Shown: positions 24,005 to 36,124, counted from the stretch's first letter. The stretch: 64,000 bases of DNA from Ursus arctos (GCF_023065955.2 NW_026622985.1:72095931-72159930), one strand, 5' to 3'. The notes: generated from the sequence alone by a model not told the origin. Program-made: numbers and translations.

Positions 24005-25571
24005 CATGCATCTATTTGTGTAGGCTGCATAAATCTGTGTTGAAGGAATAGGAACAGGAGAATTTTTTTTTTTTTTAGAAACACTCATAAAAGGGCATTT
24101 GAGGTCACTACTTATAAAAATCATTGAAATTTACAATTTCGAAAATGACTTCAAATTTTCTAGAACAGCTTTGCTGAAGTCTCCTAATAGATGATTATTT
24201 TAAGTCATTACTGAGTCGCACAGAAAGACAATTTAGTAACTATGGATTTCTACACACATTAACTAAAAGACCACATAATTTCTGTGAAAAGGAAGCAATT
24301 GCTCTGGTGATCCCTATTAATTCAAGTTAGTTCTTATGGTATATATTGTTACAAATAGGCTTCTTGGGACATTTCAGCATTCATTATAAAAATCTTGGGA
24401 GAACCAATGATAATGATGCAATTACTGTGTGTCAACTGTGTGGTTATTATATATCACTTACAGTCACTTTTTAATTAAAAAGCTCTGAATAATCTGGCAT
24501 TCATCTGCATAGTGTGAATAAACAGAAGAGCTAGTTGCAGTAAAATGCTTCACATTAGGCTTTAGAGAGTACATTTTTATCTAGATCTCTATCTATGTGC
24601 TTTTGAAAAGTACATCTTGGAAAATTACTGTTGGCACTGTACTTTCCACATTGTAAGAGGAGGCAATATCTCTGCACATACTATTTTTCTCTGATTGTAG
24701 ATTTGATTAAAGAGAAGACAAAACATGAGAGCATGGTATTTGCAAAATTCCATTAAATGAAAGTGCATACATTATACATATTCTTCCTTAAAAGCAAATA
24801 TTCTAGAGTATGAAAGGATTGTGTTGTAACCCAGAGCTGAGCTTCCATATCTGTCCAGATTACACCACTTAGATGTTCCATGTCCTTTGTGGAAGACCTT
24901 GAAAGCTGAGAGGTGCTGTTACGGAAAAAATGCTGCATCTGCTATTTTCAGTTTGAAGGTCAGAGCATACAGTTAACCCATGTTCTATCCTTTTTTTCAA
25001 AATTATCTACAGTATAAAAGAATAGCCAGATATAACACATAAACTATTTCTGGAGAAGCTAGGAGATCACAGATTACCTAAATCAACATAAAATAATTGT
25101 CTTCCTATGGAAGGAAGCCAAGACCAGAAGCCTCTGTGACCTCTCCGAATGAGCTGACAGAGTACCTTTCATGAAAGGGATTGTCATAACCTGAGGTGGG
25201 AGATGTAAATCTTCTGTTTACAAAAGTAGTGATAGTGTGCAGGCTGTGCTGTCAGGATCATCTCTAGACTGTGTTTAGATTTGAGGAATAGAAAGGTGGA
25301 TATAAATATGGAATACTACAAATAAACCATATTTGCAAGTAGCAGTCCCTTTCCATACTGAACAATGAGAAGAAGATACTTCCTGACTGAAAAATCCATG
25401 ATTGCCTAACTTTATTTACTAGGTTAGAAGTAAATGCTGAATAAAATAAAAATAGGACACTTGGTCATAAGCCTGGAAACTAGTCTTGTATATTTCCTGG
25501 GAAAACACCTTTAAAATAATTGTCTCAAGTTCAAAAAAATCCCATCAAAAATAAGTAATCAAAAAGGATAA
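24005..25571. other. Unique DNA, possible conserved element
   Basis: No coding gene or assignable repeat. The 24280-24620 block is complex and rich in homeodomain-like TAAT words (TTTTTAATTAAAAAGC, 'GATAATGATGCAATTACTG'), a common texture of developmental enhancers. This is inference. Confidence 0.45.
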
Positions 25572-25602
25572 GATATATATATATATATATTTTTTTTTTT
25601 TT
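25572..25602 (+). repeat. (AT)n plus T run
   Basis: About ten AT units followed by a T run. Confidence 0.95.
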
Positions 25603-25879
25603 GAAAAAGAAACAGGAAAGAAAAGATTGTAAGTGACAAATACTCCAAGAAAATGCTTCCATGAATAGATGAACATTATGAATACATTTTTATTGTGAAT
25701 TTCAGAAAACGATGGACTGAGTCTCAAAAGAAAATGCACATTCTGAAATATAATAAAGAAGGAAGAGTTCCACTCTTGTAAAAAGAAAGCTGTAGTGAAT
25801 GAGAACATACCAGTGGGTATACCCTCCCTGACCCCTAAAGGTATGATTAAAATGACAACATGAGGGAGTTTACATAAGA

Positions 25880-26015
25880 AAGAAGTTGTGAAACTGTTTC
25901 TAACTGTATTGCTGGTTACATGTATCTGTATGTGTGTTAAAATTCATAGAACTATGCACCAAAAAAGGTGAATTTTAGTTATGATAATTAAAAACATAAA
26001 TTAAAAAGGGGGAAA
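25880..26015 (+). mobile_element. L1 3'-UTR end, sense
   Basis: Short match to an L1M 3' end: 'TTGCTGGTTACATGTATCTG', 'AAAATTCATAGAACTATGC', then 'AAAGGTGAATTTTAGTTATG' and an A-rich end. Confidence 0.65.
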
Positions 26016-26464
26016 ATGGTCTCAGATACCTGAATACAAATGAATATCAGTTATTTATTCACCTTTACAAAATGATTACCTGTATTTTGTTTTTCATGTT
26101 AAATCCAAATGTTTCAGTTTCTTTAGTTGTTGTTTTGAGCAAAATATCTTTTGACCCTGTGTTGGCAAATTGAATTAGAATTAACTTTAAAATATCTGTA
26201 ACATATTTGAGGTGACTACAAACTGAAATACATGAGTGATTTTTAGCTAAAGTGCGTTTAAATTAGGAAAACAATTTATTTCTTCTGAAACCATCACTTT
26301 ATCTTTGGAAGTCTAGCTTAATTATGTCTGTGTGGAAAAGTAAATTTTGAAAATTATTACCAAGTAACATTACAAATAATTCCGAAATATCTGTTATTTA
26401 AGACATTAAGGTAATAAAGTTTTAAATATTTATGAGATTATCCATATCTGTTTTGAAATACACC
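26016..26464. other. Unique AT-rich DNA, nothing recognised
   Basis: No gene or repeat family recognised. Confidence 0.4.
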
Positions 26465-26520
26465 AGAATCTTTTTTTATTTTTTTTTTATTTGTCAGAGA
26501 GAGAGCGAGAGCCAAAGAGG
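26465..26520 (-). mobile_element. Truncated SINEC fragment
   Basis: Only the tail-side T run and the 'GTCAGAGAGAGAGCGAGAG' portion of a minus-strand SINE are present. The tRNA-like head is missing. Confidence 0.7.
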
Positions 26521-26619
26521 GGGTGAGGCATGTGTCTTTGCTCCTGAAATCCAGATAAATATATTCAGTTGTCTACTCAGTGTTGCCACTTAGATCGCAA
26601 AGGAACACTTCTTTTTTCT

Positions 26620-26965
26620 TTTTACTTTTAAGTAGTAGACTTTATTTTCCAGAGCAGTTTTAGGTTCACAGCAAAATTGCGTGGCAAGTAGTGAGGGTTC
26701 CCATATATTCCCTGCTCCAATATCCACTCGTGGCCTCTTCTGCTATCAGCATCTGGAACCAGAGTGGTACATTTGTTTCAACTGATAAACTTACATTGAT
26801 ATACCATTATCACCCAAAGTCCATTCTTTACATCAGGGTTCACTTTTGGTATTGTACATTGTATGGAGTTATGACAAATGTTTAGTGACATGAATCCACC
26901 ATTATATTATGCAGAGAGTTTCCCAACCCCAATTAATCCTCTGTTAGAGACTGTTTTTCAAGTCA
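26620..26965 (-). mobile_element. L1 3' end, antisense
   Basis: Plus strand reads the reverse complement of an L1M 3' UTR: 'AGCAGTTTTAGGTTCACAGC', 'GAGTGGTACATTTGTTTCAA', 'ATCACCCAAAGTCCATTC', 'GACATGAATCCACCATTAT'. Confidence 0.85.
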
Positions 26966-27081
26966 GGTGTGGACTTTGAAAATTTAACTTCCTTGACATA
27001 CCCGATCTCTTTTCACTGATGGGTGCTTGCCACTACGTGCTTAGCGTTGTCCCTTCCTCCTTTTCTCGTTTCACTTTCGAA

Positions 27082-27114
27082 GGCTATATAGCTCAGGGGT
27101 TAGAACACTGGTCT
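27082..27114 (+). pseudogene. tRNA-Thr 5'-half fragment
   Basis: Thirty of 33 bases match the 5' half of mammalian tRNA-Thr(TGT) as I recall it: GGCTATATAGCTCAGGGGTT followed by AGAACACTGGTCT. It covers the acceptor 5' strand, the D arm with its pol III A-box, and the anticodon stem 5' strand. It stops at the anticodon loop. The 3' half, B-box and CCA are absent, so it cannot be a working tRNA. I see no A tail and no convincing target-site duplication. It fits a truncated, tailless tRNA retrocopy next to an L2. A chance match is unlikely but possible. Confidence 0.65.
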
Positions 27115-27119
27115 CCCAA

Positions 27120-27985
27120 ATGAACATTTCAGACTGTCCCCAACTAAGGTCTTTGTTTTCCCTCCCTCTCACATCAGTTGTGCTCATCTCAGTAAATTAC
27201 ACCACCATCTACCAAATGGCTCAAGGCCCAAGTCCTGATGCCATCTCTGATTTTCTCTTTCTTATTAGTAACATCCCAATCTTCAGCATTTGCTACATGC
27301 TCTACTTCAGAATAACCCCAAATCTGACTATGCTTCATGGTACCCACTCCTGCAACTCTTAGAAGCAGCCACTGTCATTACTCAGCAACAGCTTCTCATG
27401 GGTCTCTCTTGTTTTCCTCCAAACAGCCAATGAAATATAAAATTTTAATGACAGCAGGTTCTATGTGATCTGCCCCTACTCTTGATGCCATCTCATTGAC
27501 TATTGAACTCAAGCCATTTGGGCCTTCCTGCCATTCCCCAAATCACTGGAAGTCATTTTTACAACAAGGCTTCTAACTTGTTATTTCTGCCTTTGAAATG
27601 CTGTTTCCTTTCTGTGGAACAGTTTTCCTATTCACCTGCATTTCACACTTCATCATTTCATTAAGGACTTTGCTCAAAGGCTATGTCCTCAGCAAAGCCT
27701 TCCCAGACTCCATTTCTAAAAAAAAAAGAAAATAAAAAATAAAAAGTGTACCTGTCAATCTGCATTTTCTTCATGGTCATTAACACTGATAATCTTTTAT
27801 ATATGTTCACTTTTAACATTTATTTATTTATTTATTTGGTTCACTTTTTATTTCTTACTTGACTATTTCCTCCAAGGCAAGGTAGCTTCAGAAGGGGAGG
27901 AACTTTGTTTCTTTCTTCTTTTATCTATAGAACCTAGAACATAGGAGCTTCCTCAAATAAATTTTCTGAACCAATGTTATGTTGT
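27120..27985 (+). mobile_element. L2 LINE relic, sense, reaching the 3' end
   Basis: Collinear with L2: 'CTCACATCAGTTGTGCTC' and the following segment, 'GGTTCTATGTGATCTGCCCC', 'ACTTTGCTCAAAGGC', 'TCAGCAAAGCCTTCCCAGAC', and the terminal 'AACCTAGAACATAGGAGCTT'. An A-rich tract interrupts at 27719-27748. The 80-codon frame at 27120-27362 is part of this relic. Confidence 0.82.
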
Positions 27986-27989
27986 CATA

Positions 27990-29200
27990 CAGGTAAGTCA
28001 ATCTGAGTACCAACAGTTTAGTAAACCAGAAACTAGACTCTCATTTCCCTACGTGCTAGGCTGTTGTCCTTTCTCTGCTGCCACTTCTTTTTTCTCAGCT
28101 CCAGTAGCAAGAAATTTGGTGGAACTAAGTTCAAGTGACTATGAATGGATGAAAGGACAGTGGTAACATTCTTTGTAAAATGACTTATAATTCGCACTTT
28201 TCAGTAATGTAGCCTAGCATTTTCTCCAGTTAGTCTTTAAAGCTTTTACAGGTTCATCTCTGTTTATTTCAGTGGAATAAAAAGAAAGATTTGTGAAATA
28301 ATATACTATAAGCTTTAGGGGAAAGATGTCCAAAAATAATGATATTGCCTAACTATCAAATATTGAAGTGATCATGAAATTAATTAATTAATTTCCATGT
28401 AGTTGTTTTCAGTAATTTCAGAGTTTAATAATGTAAAATCTAAGTGTTAAGAAAATGAAATATGATTCTATTAAAAGTCAACATACTAAAATATAATGTA
28501 TTTATTTGTATCCATGTCATTACTTTAGAGAGTGTAAATAAACCAATAGTGACTAAAAATTTAACTATCCAATATCAAAAGCTAGGCCTTATTTTCCCAA
28601 CATAGATATTACTTGGAACTTAGAAGAAACTCAAGTGAGTTTTTGCTAAATGGAAGAATTTAAAATTCTATACTAAAGTTTAGAATTGTTTTTTTCTTAC
28701 ATAGTACTATGCATTTAATTTCAATAAATATAATTCTCATTGTTCTTGAATACCATTTTTCTTTATCCAACAACTATCTAAAGTACTCTAGTTTGCATTT
28801 TTTTCCCTGTAGGTGCTCATTAATTCTGAGCCCTAAGCATTAGAGTTCAAATTAGAAATCCCTAGACATGGGTAATGAATAAGATGAGAAATACAAAATC
28901 TCTGAATGTCACATTTGTGAGTTTCTTCTTTTTTTGCTCTCCCTGCCTTTAGATCATGTTCATCTTATAAAATATTTTTATTCCTCTAGAGATATATATA
29001 ATGTTCAGGACTGGCCTTAATATGGAGGGCTGTAGGAAAAACTGACAGAGCATGATTTAAGGCGGGCCATGGGGTCACTGGTGTTTTAAAATGTTTCTTC
29101 CATCAGCCTGTCAAGGTCCGGTTCCTTGTTCATTAAAGAAAATTTCTTTCCTTAAATTATGTTCTTACCTCATCCCACATCTCATTCCTCTTTACTCCAT
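27990..29200. other. Unique AT-rich DNA, no gene seen
   Basis: No repeat family or domain recognised. Confidence 0.45.
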
Positions 29201-29209
29201 AGCTATCTG

Positions 29210-29715
29210 CTCATATGTATTTAATATTAGGATATGTCCATACATCTGTTTATATCTTTGAAAAATTGTGTTTTTTTTTTTTTTCCTGAGGATTGTTTTT
29301 TATATTTCTGGTTTCTGCTTAGTGTTCCATAATATACATTACCATATTTTGTGTAAGGTTGTAGCTATTGATACCCATCTCTCTTGTTTACACTTCTGTA
29401 ATCGCAAGCAGTGCCACAATGTGGCAAACTTATACACATCAGTGTGTTTTTTGGGTGTTTAAACATAACAGTAAGTTTGTTAAATCATGGGGTACACAGG
29501 TATACCTAACTTTTCTGAGTGATGTTGTGGGGATTTCTGAAGAATTTTTATAATATACATTCTAGTTTTCATTTTATTATATTTGAATCCAGACATTTTT
29601 TATCACCTAATTCTCTAATTTCTCATGATATTTTCTGTTTTTAATTTTGATTTGAATTAGAATTTCTCTGATTGCTTATAATATTAAATATCTGTTCATG
29701 TGTATTTAAAGTACA
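29210..29715 (-). mobile_element. L1 3' end, antisense, strongly diverged
   Basis: Plus strand weakly follows an antisense L1ME-type 3' end: 'TACCATATTTTGTGTAAGG', 'ATTGATACCCATCTC', and 'AGAATTTCTCTGATTGCTTA' followed by 'TATCTGTTCATGTGTATTT'. A T run sits at 29269-29284. Confidence 0.55.
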
Positions 29716-29958
29716 TTTATGTAGCAATTACTATGTTCAAGTACCCTTTAAAGCCCGTAATTATGATAAGTCAGTTAGCCCTCATTACAACCCATAATAA
29801 CTTATGTGTGATGTAGATACTATTTTACTTCAATTACATGTATTTGGGAATAGGCACAGAGAGATTAAGAAATCTGTTCTACATCACATAGCTAATGAAT
29901 AATAGAGATAGGATTCAAACCAGGCTATTTGGTTCCAGGATCTGTGCTCTTAACCTCT
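29716..29958 (-). mobile_element. MIR SINE relic, antisense
   Basis: Reverse complement of MIR across most of its length: 'TAGATACTATTTTACTTC', 'GGCACAGAGAGATTAAGAAA', 'CATCACATAGCTAATGAATA', 'GGATTCAAACCAGGC', 'TCTGTGCTCTTAACC'. Includes the MIR core. Confidence 0.87.
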
Positions 29959-30424
29959 TTTTCATGCAGGTCCTAGCCATTTGAATTTCCATGTATTTCC
30001 CATCTCTATCTTTGTTCATGTTTTCTACTGATACTGAGATACCTCGGCGAACAAAACAAAGTAACTGCTGTCTTTGGAGTAGATGGTGAGTGGTGCTGTG
30101 GGAAAAAACTGGGAAAAGGGAATGGACAATGCCAAGGCATGTGGGTATCTACACTTCTCTCTAATATTTGTCAAATAAAGAGCTTCTGATATTGTTATAT
30201 TTAAGAAGAAATTTGAAGAAATTGAGGAATAAGCCAGTGGAATAACTTGAGAAAGACTGTTTCACACAGAAGGAACAGGTGGCCAAAGTCACAGCCAGGA
30301 GCAGGCTTGAGGTATTTGAGCAAGGAGGTCCAGTGTGGTTGAAATAGGATGACCAAGGACTCCAAGTGGTGGTAGGAGATGAAGTTAGGCATGCGATTGT
30401 GGGGAGGGTGATGGGACAGACCGT

Positions 30425-30509
30425 GTATATAAATTTATATATATATGTACATATATATATATATATATATATGTATAATCTATTGGTTCTGTTTCTCTGG
30501 AGAACCCTG

Positions 30510-30549
<40 letters not shown>

Positions 30550-30990
30550 ATGAAGAGATTATAAGAAATAAGGAATTGGCTTACACATTATTTGAGACTT
30601 GAGAAGTCCTACAATTTGCCATTTGCAAGCTGGAGAACCTGGGAAGCCAGTGGTATAATGTAGTCCCAGTCCAAAGGTCTGAGAACCAGGGGAGCAGATG
30701 ATGTATGTTCCAGTCTGGGTCTGAATGCCTAAATGCTGGAGTCAGGAACACCAGGGAGGAAATATTTATGTCCCAGCACAATCGAGTGGGAAGGGCCAGA
30801 TCCTTTCTTCTCTGCCTTTTGTTCTATTCAAGTTCTCAGTGGATTGAAGAGGGCAAACCTCTTTACTAAATTCACCAATTCAAATGCTAATTTCATCCAG
30901 AAATACCTTCACACTCAGAAATAATGTTTAGCCAAATATCTGGTATCCTATGATGGAGTGAAGTTGACACAATAAAATTAACCATCACAG
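30425..30990 (-). mobile_element. MER21-like ERVL LTR, with apparently inverted terminus
   Basis: The body (about 30555-30990) is antisense: 'AAGGAATTGGCTTACACATT', 'CTGGAGAACCTGGGAAGCCA', 'AATTCAAATGCTAATTTCAT', ending 'AAAATTAACCATCACA' (the LTR start is TGTGATGGTTAATTTT). In an antisense copy the LTR 3' terminus should read as the complement of 'GGTTCTGTTTCTCTGGAGA'. Here (30484-30509) it reads in the sense direction. It is flanked by an AT repeat and a TATC repeat. No viral coding sequence is attached. The MER21 name is from memory. Confidence 0.75.
30510..30550 (+). repeat. (TATC)n microsatellite
   Basis: About ten tetranucleotide units inside the LTR-like element. A separate AT-rich dinucleotide tract lies at 30431-30475. 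Confidence 0.97.
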
Positions 30991-31184
30991 AAGTTCTTTG
31001 GCTTTTACTCTGAATAAATTGGGAAGTGAACAAGAGTTTTAAGCAGAGAATTGACAGAACCTTAGGCCTGCAATGAAAGGAACACTGCTGGATAGAGAAA
31101 CGATCACATGGAGGTGAGGGTGGGAGCAAGGAGACCAGCTCAGATGATATCGCAATGATGTAGGCAAGAGTTGATGGTTATGTT

Positions 31185-32110
31185 CTACTTGATCATGATG
31201 TATAATTTTTGATACATTTTAGCATACAATTAGTTGAAGTTCTTTTTGTCATTTCTCATGCATATTTACCTATTAATTAGGCCTGTAGATGTTTCACTTT
31301 TTTCTTCTTTTTGGTAAAGTTACATTGGCCTGATATTCTGAAGTAGACTGATCTCTCTTATCTTTCTTTTTTACTTGTTATTTTCATTTTTTGTACCATT
31401 TCATATAATGGGATTAAATGTATATTGAAATTAAACTAGAAATCCCCTAAAATATCATGTGGGCATGGCATTTGTTTATGCAAAGTAGATTACTACTGTC
31501 ATTTCTGTTTATTCAAAACATGTGTTTTTCAAAATTTTTCATTCATTCTTATGCACTTTTGGCATTTTGTAGTTTTCAAGAAATCTAGTAATTCTATTTT
31601 TAAAATAATGTCTTTAACTTCTCAATTTTTTTCATTCCGTTTGTTTGTATCTTTTTTTTTTCTTTATGAAATTTGCCAGAGATTTGTTTAACTTATCCAT
31701 TCTTTCAAAGTACCATTCTTTGTTTTCTTGGTTGGTTTTATTCTTTAATTTATATGCTGCCTTGTACTTTATTATTTTATTTTTTCTTATTTATTTGGTG
31801 CTCCTCTATTCCATTATTCTCATTGGGTTGAATATGTAACTCATTTCCTTCCTATTTATTTTTTGATAAATAATGTATTCAATGTATTGAAACTCTTTCT
31901 GTTTTTTAATTTTTGTGAATAATGTATGCAAAGCTCTATTAGTACTCTAAGCACTGCATTAACTGTTTGCATAAATTTGCTGTGTAATTTGTTGTGTCTG
32001 TAAGTATTTCATACATTTTCTCTTGGTTTCATATTTATCCTTGGATTATTAATACTTTGTTTTGCTAATTTTTAGACCTTTGTCATTTTTAAGCTACTAT
32101 TTGCTTAGGA
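31185..32110 (-). mobile_element. L1 ORF2 relic, antisense, old
   Basis: Plus strand loosely follows antisense L1 ORF2: 'CTTGATCATGATGTATAAT', 'GGCCTGATATTCTGAAG', 'TCTTTCAAAGTACCATTCTT', 'CTCTAAGCACTGCATTAACT'. Divergence is high and indels are frequent. The right end is uncertain. Confidence 0.65.
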
Positions 32111-32479
32111 ATTTCTAATTATATTGTGTTATTTTTCCTACATCTGTTGTTCTTATCATTAAGGTGTTAACACTTGGATCTCTGAATCTCAAGATTTATT
32201 TTAATTCCCCACTCTTTATGTCTTCCTGATATTGTTCAGGGTATTTTGTTTGTTTGTTTGTTTGTTTTTTTAATTTCTCTGCTCTCTAATTTATTCTAAG
32301 GCTATTGTGCTATTTAACTTCTCTACCTAATACTTTACTTCCGTACCCAGTGACTTCACTTGGCCATTTTTATTACTGATTGTTTTTATTTCATTTATCT
32401 CATGTCTTTCCTTATCCCATTAAATTTACTTTTATGCTATTTAAATTCTATGCTCTCTGGTTTATCAGTCTTGCTTATT
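32111..32479. other. AT-rich DNA, nothing firm
   Basis: Could be decayed L1, but no alignment is convincing. Contains a short (TTTG)n tract near 32247-32270. Confidence 0.4.
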
Positions 32480-33250
32480 TTACCATAGGTTGTGTCAAGC
32501 CAGAATTGCACTGGATTATGGGAAGTAGGCAAGGAACACTTTATTCATTGCTATTACAATAAGGGAGAGAGACCAAACACACTGTGAACTCACCTCCACT
32601 AAAGTAAAACGTAGAAGAGGTTTTAAGAGCTGGGAAGAAGCAGGGGATCTTAGGCCTTTGTGTTTTTAATTGTCTTTACCCAAAGAAAAAGTAAACATTC
32701 TGGTATATTTATGACAGGAGAGAGTTTTGGAACTTGGGGCATGGTATCATCTGAAGTTAAGTTCTTACCCTCCCACAGAAACTGGGAAATAGGGGCACTG
32801 TCATCCTTGATAATTATGTTTCAAATCCCAAGTCCTTAAAGGAAATATTCTTGGATTGTAAAACTGGCAAGAGACTTGGGGGGAAAAAAGATTTATATTT
32901 CAAAGGAGAAGAGAAAGAACTTAGAATTAAAAGTATTCTAAAGTAATTCCTCTGAGAAAAGGGGAGTTCAGGGCCTAGAGTCAGGAAGAAGCCTGTCTAA
33001 AATTAGTACAAGCTGAGGGGAAGGTTAGGGTATGTGGTCAGTTGCTCAGTTAGTTGTCTCATTCATGGTAGTCAGATCCACAGATATTTTGGCATTTATC
33101 TCAAGGAATGCACAGTAACTTCCAATGACAGCTACTTTGTGTGGTAATGTTTTAGAGTGGGGTGAAATCCCAGAATCTAGTTTGTGACTAGTCCACTGAC
33201 TATAAATGAGTATCTGGGGTGAAAAGGAAGGAAAACTGTGGGTGAGTAGA
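32480..33250 (-). mobile_element. Possible ERV LTR, family not recognised
   Basis: The segment is less AT-rich than its surroundings. On the minus strand it has an AATAAA signal (32545-32540) followed within about 55 bases by a sequence ending 'GCTTGACACA', resembling an R-U5 arrangement ending in CA. No internal retroviral sequence is seen. Family and outer boundary are unknown, so the call is tentative. Confidence 0.35.
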
Positions 33251-36120
33251 TGGACTACTTTTCCATCTTAATCCTCAGAGGCCTTCCTCTTACCTCCATT
33301 TGTGAGAATTGTACTTTTTCTAAGTGCTCCCTCCACAGTGGAAACTATCTAATCCTTGGTTATGAGGTAGTGGGAGGAGGAGAGAGTGAAAGGACTGAAG
33401 GTGGGATGGTCAGAGTCAACTCATGCTCCTGTTCATTATCCTCTCTCCCATAGACCCGAGCTCTGGTGTTGTCATGATGCTACCACTTACGTAACACTTA
33501 ACAGGGGGCAAGTACTACCATTTTTCTTCCCCTTCAAGTGGGACAGGCAGTGATCCATCCAGGGCAATAGAGTAGAAAGTCAAAGGAAAATGAAGAAAAG
33601 TTGATACTACATTGCCCTCTATCCAGAAATCTAGACCCTTTCCCCTGAGGCTGTTCTCTTCCCACAAAATGGACCTGACTTTTTTTGGTCTTGCAGGTGG
33701 TTCTCTCAGCATGTATGACCTGATCTACCTATGTTCCCTAATGTGGAATTTTCTGAGCTCCTTGCAGATCCCATTATTTTTCTATAGTAAATTCACTTTT
33801 CCTCTCATGACAAACTTTTTCATATCTTTTTCTTTACTCTCCAAAATTCCCACTTCTTTTCCCATATTGCTTTTAGTTGATGACCTTACATCATACATCA
33901 TTGGGTAAATAAAAGCCATTAGACAAGTGCTTCTTTTAACTCTTTCTAGGCAAATCTATAAACCAATGAGTGTTGGTGCTGTCTTCATTTCTTGTTCTCT
34001 TTTTACAATAGGAGGAAAACCATTGTAAAAGGAGCAAATTGAGAATTTCCTCAGTTTTGCCCTTGAATTTCTGTCTTTGGGTTCTGGAACACATTCATAC
34101 TGTCTTTGCCTTTTTAGGCATGTAGCTCCTTTTTTTTTTTTTTTTTTTTTTTTAAATCTTTCTAAACTCTCTTAGGTCACTATCCCTTCACTGTGTCATT
34201 CTCCTCTCTATACAAATGAGTGCTGGTTACTGGGAAGATGCACATTACAGTTCCTGACACAAGGGTTTAATGAATGTGAAATGAATGCATGGATGGATGG
34301 ATAGATGGATGGATTGATGCAGGGTGTGCAATGGTTCTTTACAAATTTACTAATTTCTAAAAACTTATATTGATAAAAACACCTTAACATTTAGATAGAG
34401 TTGTTTATTAAAATTGTCTACATGTGACCCTATAAAAAGTGTATTACATATATGATCAGATATTATATAGTTGTATTAGGTAAAGAAATGCAGTGGTAAA
34501 ATTCTATCTCAGATTATCTCTAAGTAAGATATCACTTATCTACCATGAGAAAAAATAAAAGCCTTGATTAAGAAGTATACATTATAAGGGAAGCAAGATA
34601 TATTTTCCTTTACAGTATAGATTATAGATGCAAAAGCTATTAGGAATTTTACTGTAGGCAATATTATTTTAATGTAAGATCAGTAAAGGTTGGTCTGCTG
34701 TTAGCCCATGATCTCTCACATCTCTGAGAACAAAGACAAGTAGGGGAAATTATTAGTTCTGTTTCTCAATATTGAGACCATACAAAGTAATACCAATCTT
34801 GTGTAATCCTAGTATAAGGGTAAACAAAATACTATAGAAAGGGTATATTTGACTTTAATTTGATTTTTTTTTGAAAAAGACAAAAAAATGCACTGAAAGT
34901 AAGGAAAAAACAAAAAAAAACAAAGTCAATTAAATTTAATGACCTACTAAGGATTGTGGTTCATTGCTTATTATCCAGGTACTTGAGGTTCTTGGGAAAA
35001 AAATATTGTGTGAATCCAAAACAATATTATGAAAAAGTTTGTGGTTAAGATCATTTTTATTGCTCTGTTAATGCTAGATCGGATGGTGATGCCTTTCAAA
35101 GGATTTCATTTGAATGAGGGTGCCCGCTGATTGATGTTTGTATCTCATAGGCACACTACCAGTCTGTTCTTCAGTTGCCTAACCTCTAATTGCAAAATGT
35201 TCTGAGAAGCAATGCTTGGACTCTCTTCATCTCACTCTCATTATTTCTTCTTTTAAGATTTTTTTTTTTTAATTTAAATAAGGAAAGTCAGTTAGGAGAT
35301 GTGGATGATGACGCTGAGAATGACCTTCTCATTGATAAAATGATGCTTGTAATTTCACACATTGCCAGTTTTAATGAGGAGATAATGGGTTATTTTGTTC
35401 TGAGTCTTCCCTCTCCATATTATTTGAGGATTCATTTAGCATGCCCTCTTCTCTGGCTAAGGAGTTGCAGGAGCGAAAATGAAACTAAACAAAACCAAAA
35501 TCAAAACCAAACATGCAGGTCTAAGCAATTCAAATTCTGCAGAAGCAGTTTATTTCACCTCATTGTGACTGTATTTTTTTCCAAAATAAAATTGGCAGTG
35601 CCCTTTGTGAGGGCACCCTGCCATACAAACAGATGGATAGGGAAGTAGGTAGCTTAGAGACCATGTTTATTTGTCAGATTTGCTTATAGAGAGTGATGTT
35701 TATAGCCAGAATGGTGAATGTTGCTCTCTCAAAGTTTCTCTGCCTTTGGGAAGACTATTTCTTTTTTAGAGCTGAACGTAATTTTAAAAAATATGTATCT
35801 CTGGTTCATGGTCAGACCCAAGAAAACATAGGGCAAGTGAATCACTTTTTCTAGTGGAATAGTATACAAGGAATTATTGCATGACTATCTCCTATAGGGA
35901 ACTGCCACCAAATCTTTTCATAAAAATGATCTTTGAAAAAGCAGCGGTATGCTTTCAATAAATTAAGGCTAAAAAAGTTGAAAACAGATTTTATAATTTC
36001 TCCCTACCTTATACAAGCATGGTGTATTTGCTTAATAGTACATCATTAAATTACCTGTAATTCTTTCTGTGCTGTCTATGAAAATGGAAATTGTAAGATA
36101 GGAGTCTAGTTTCATTCTCT
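33251..36120. other. Unique DNA, no gene seen
   Basis: No coding gene recognised. Holds a 24-base T run at 34130-34153 and an imperfect (GGAT)n tract at 34287-34317. The latter may be an expanded L2/MIR-type tail, since 'TTTAATGAATGTGAAATGAA' precedes it. The 152-codon frame at 35190-35648 shows no domain and is considered chance. Confidence 0.5.
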
Positions 36121-36124
36121 TGTA

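Larger units (their letters stand above)
30030..31180 (-). mobile_element. L2 LINE relic, antisense, split by a MER21-like LTR
   Basis: Left part (30030-30424) is antisense L2: 'CTGAGATACCTCGGCG', 'AGAAGGAACAGGTGGCCAAA', 'GGTCCAGTGTGGTTG'. Right part (30991-31180) continues: 'TTTTACTCTGAATAAATTGG', 'GAGTTTTAAGCAGAGAATTG', 'AGCAAGGAGACCAGCTC'. The collinear restart shows that the LTR-like element inserted into an existing L2. Confidence 0.8.

Noticed and set aside
35190..35648. Longest open frame, 152 codons
   Set aside because: Low-complexity start (Leu/Phe-rich), no recognisable domain, no splice or promoter context. It includes an unusual Asn/Gln repeat from a CAAAACCAAAAT stretch. Length is within chance for AT-rich 64 kb.
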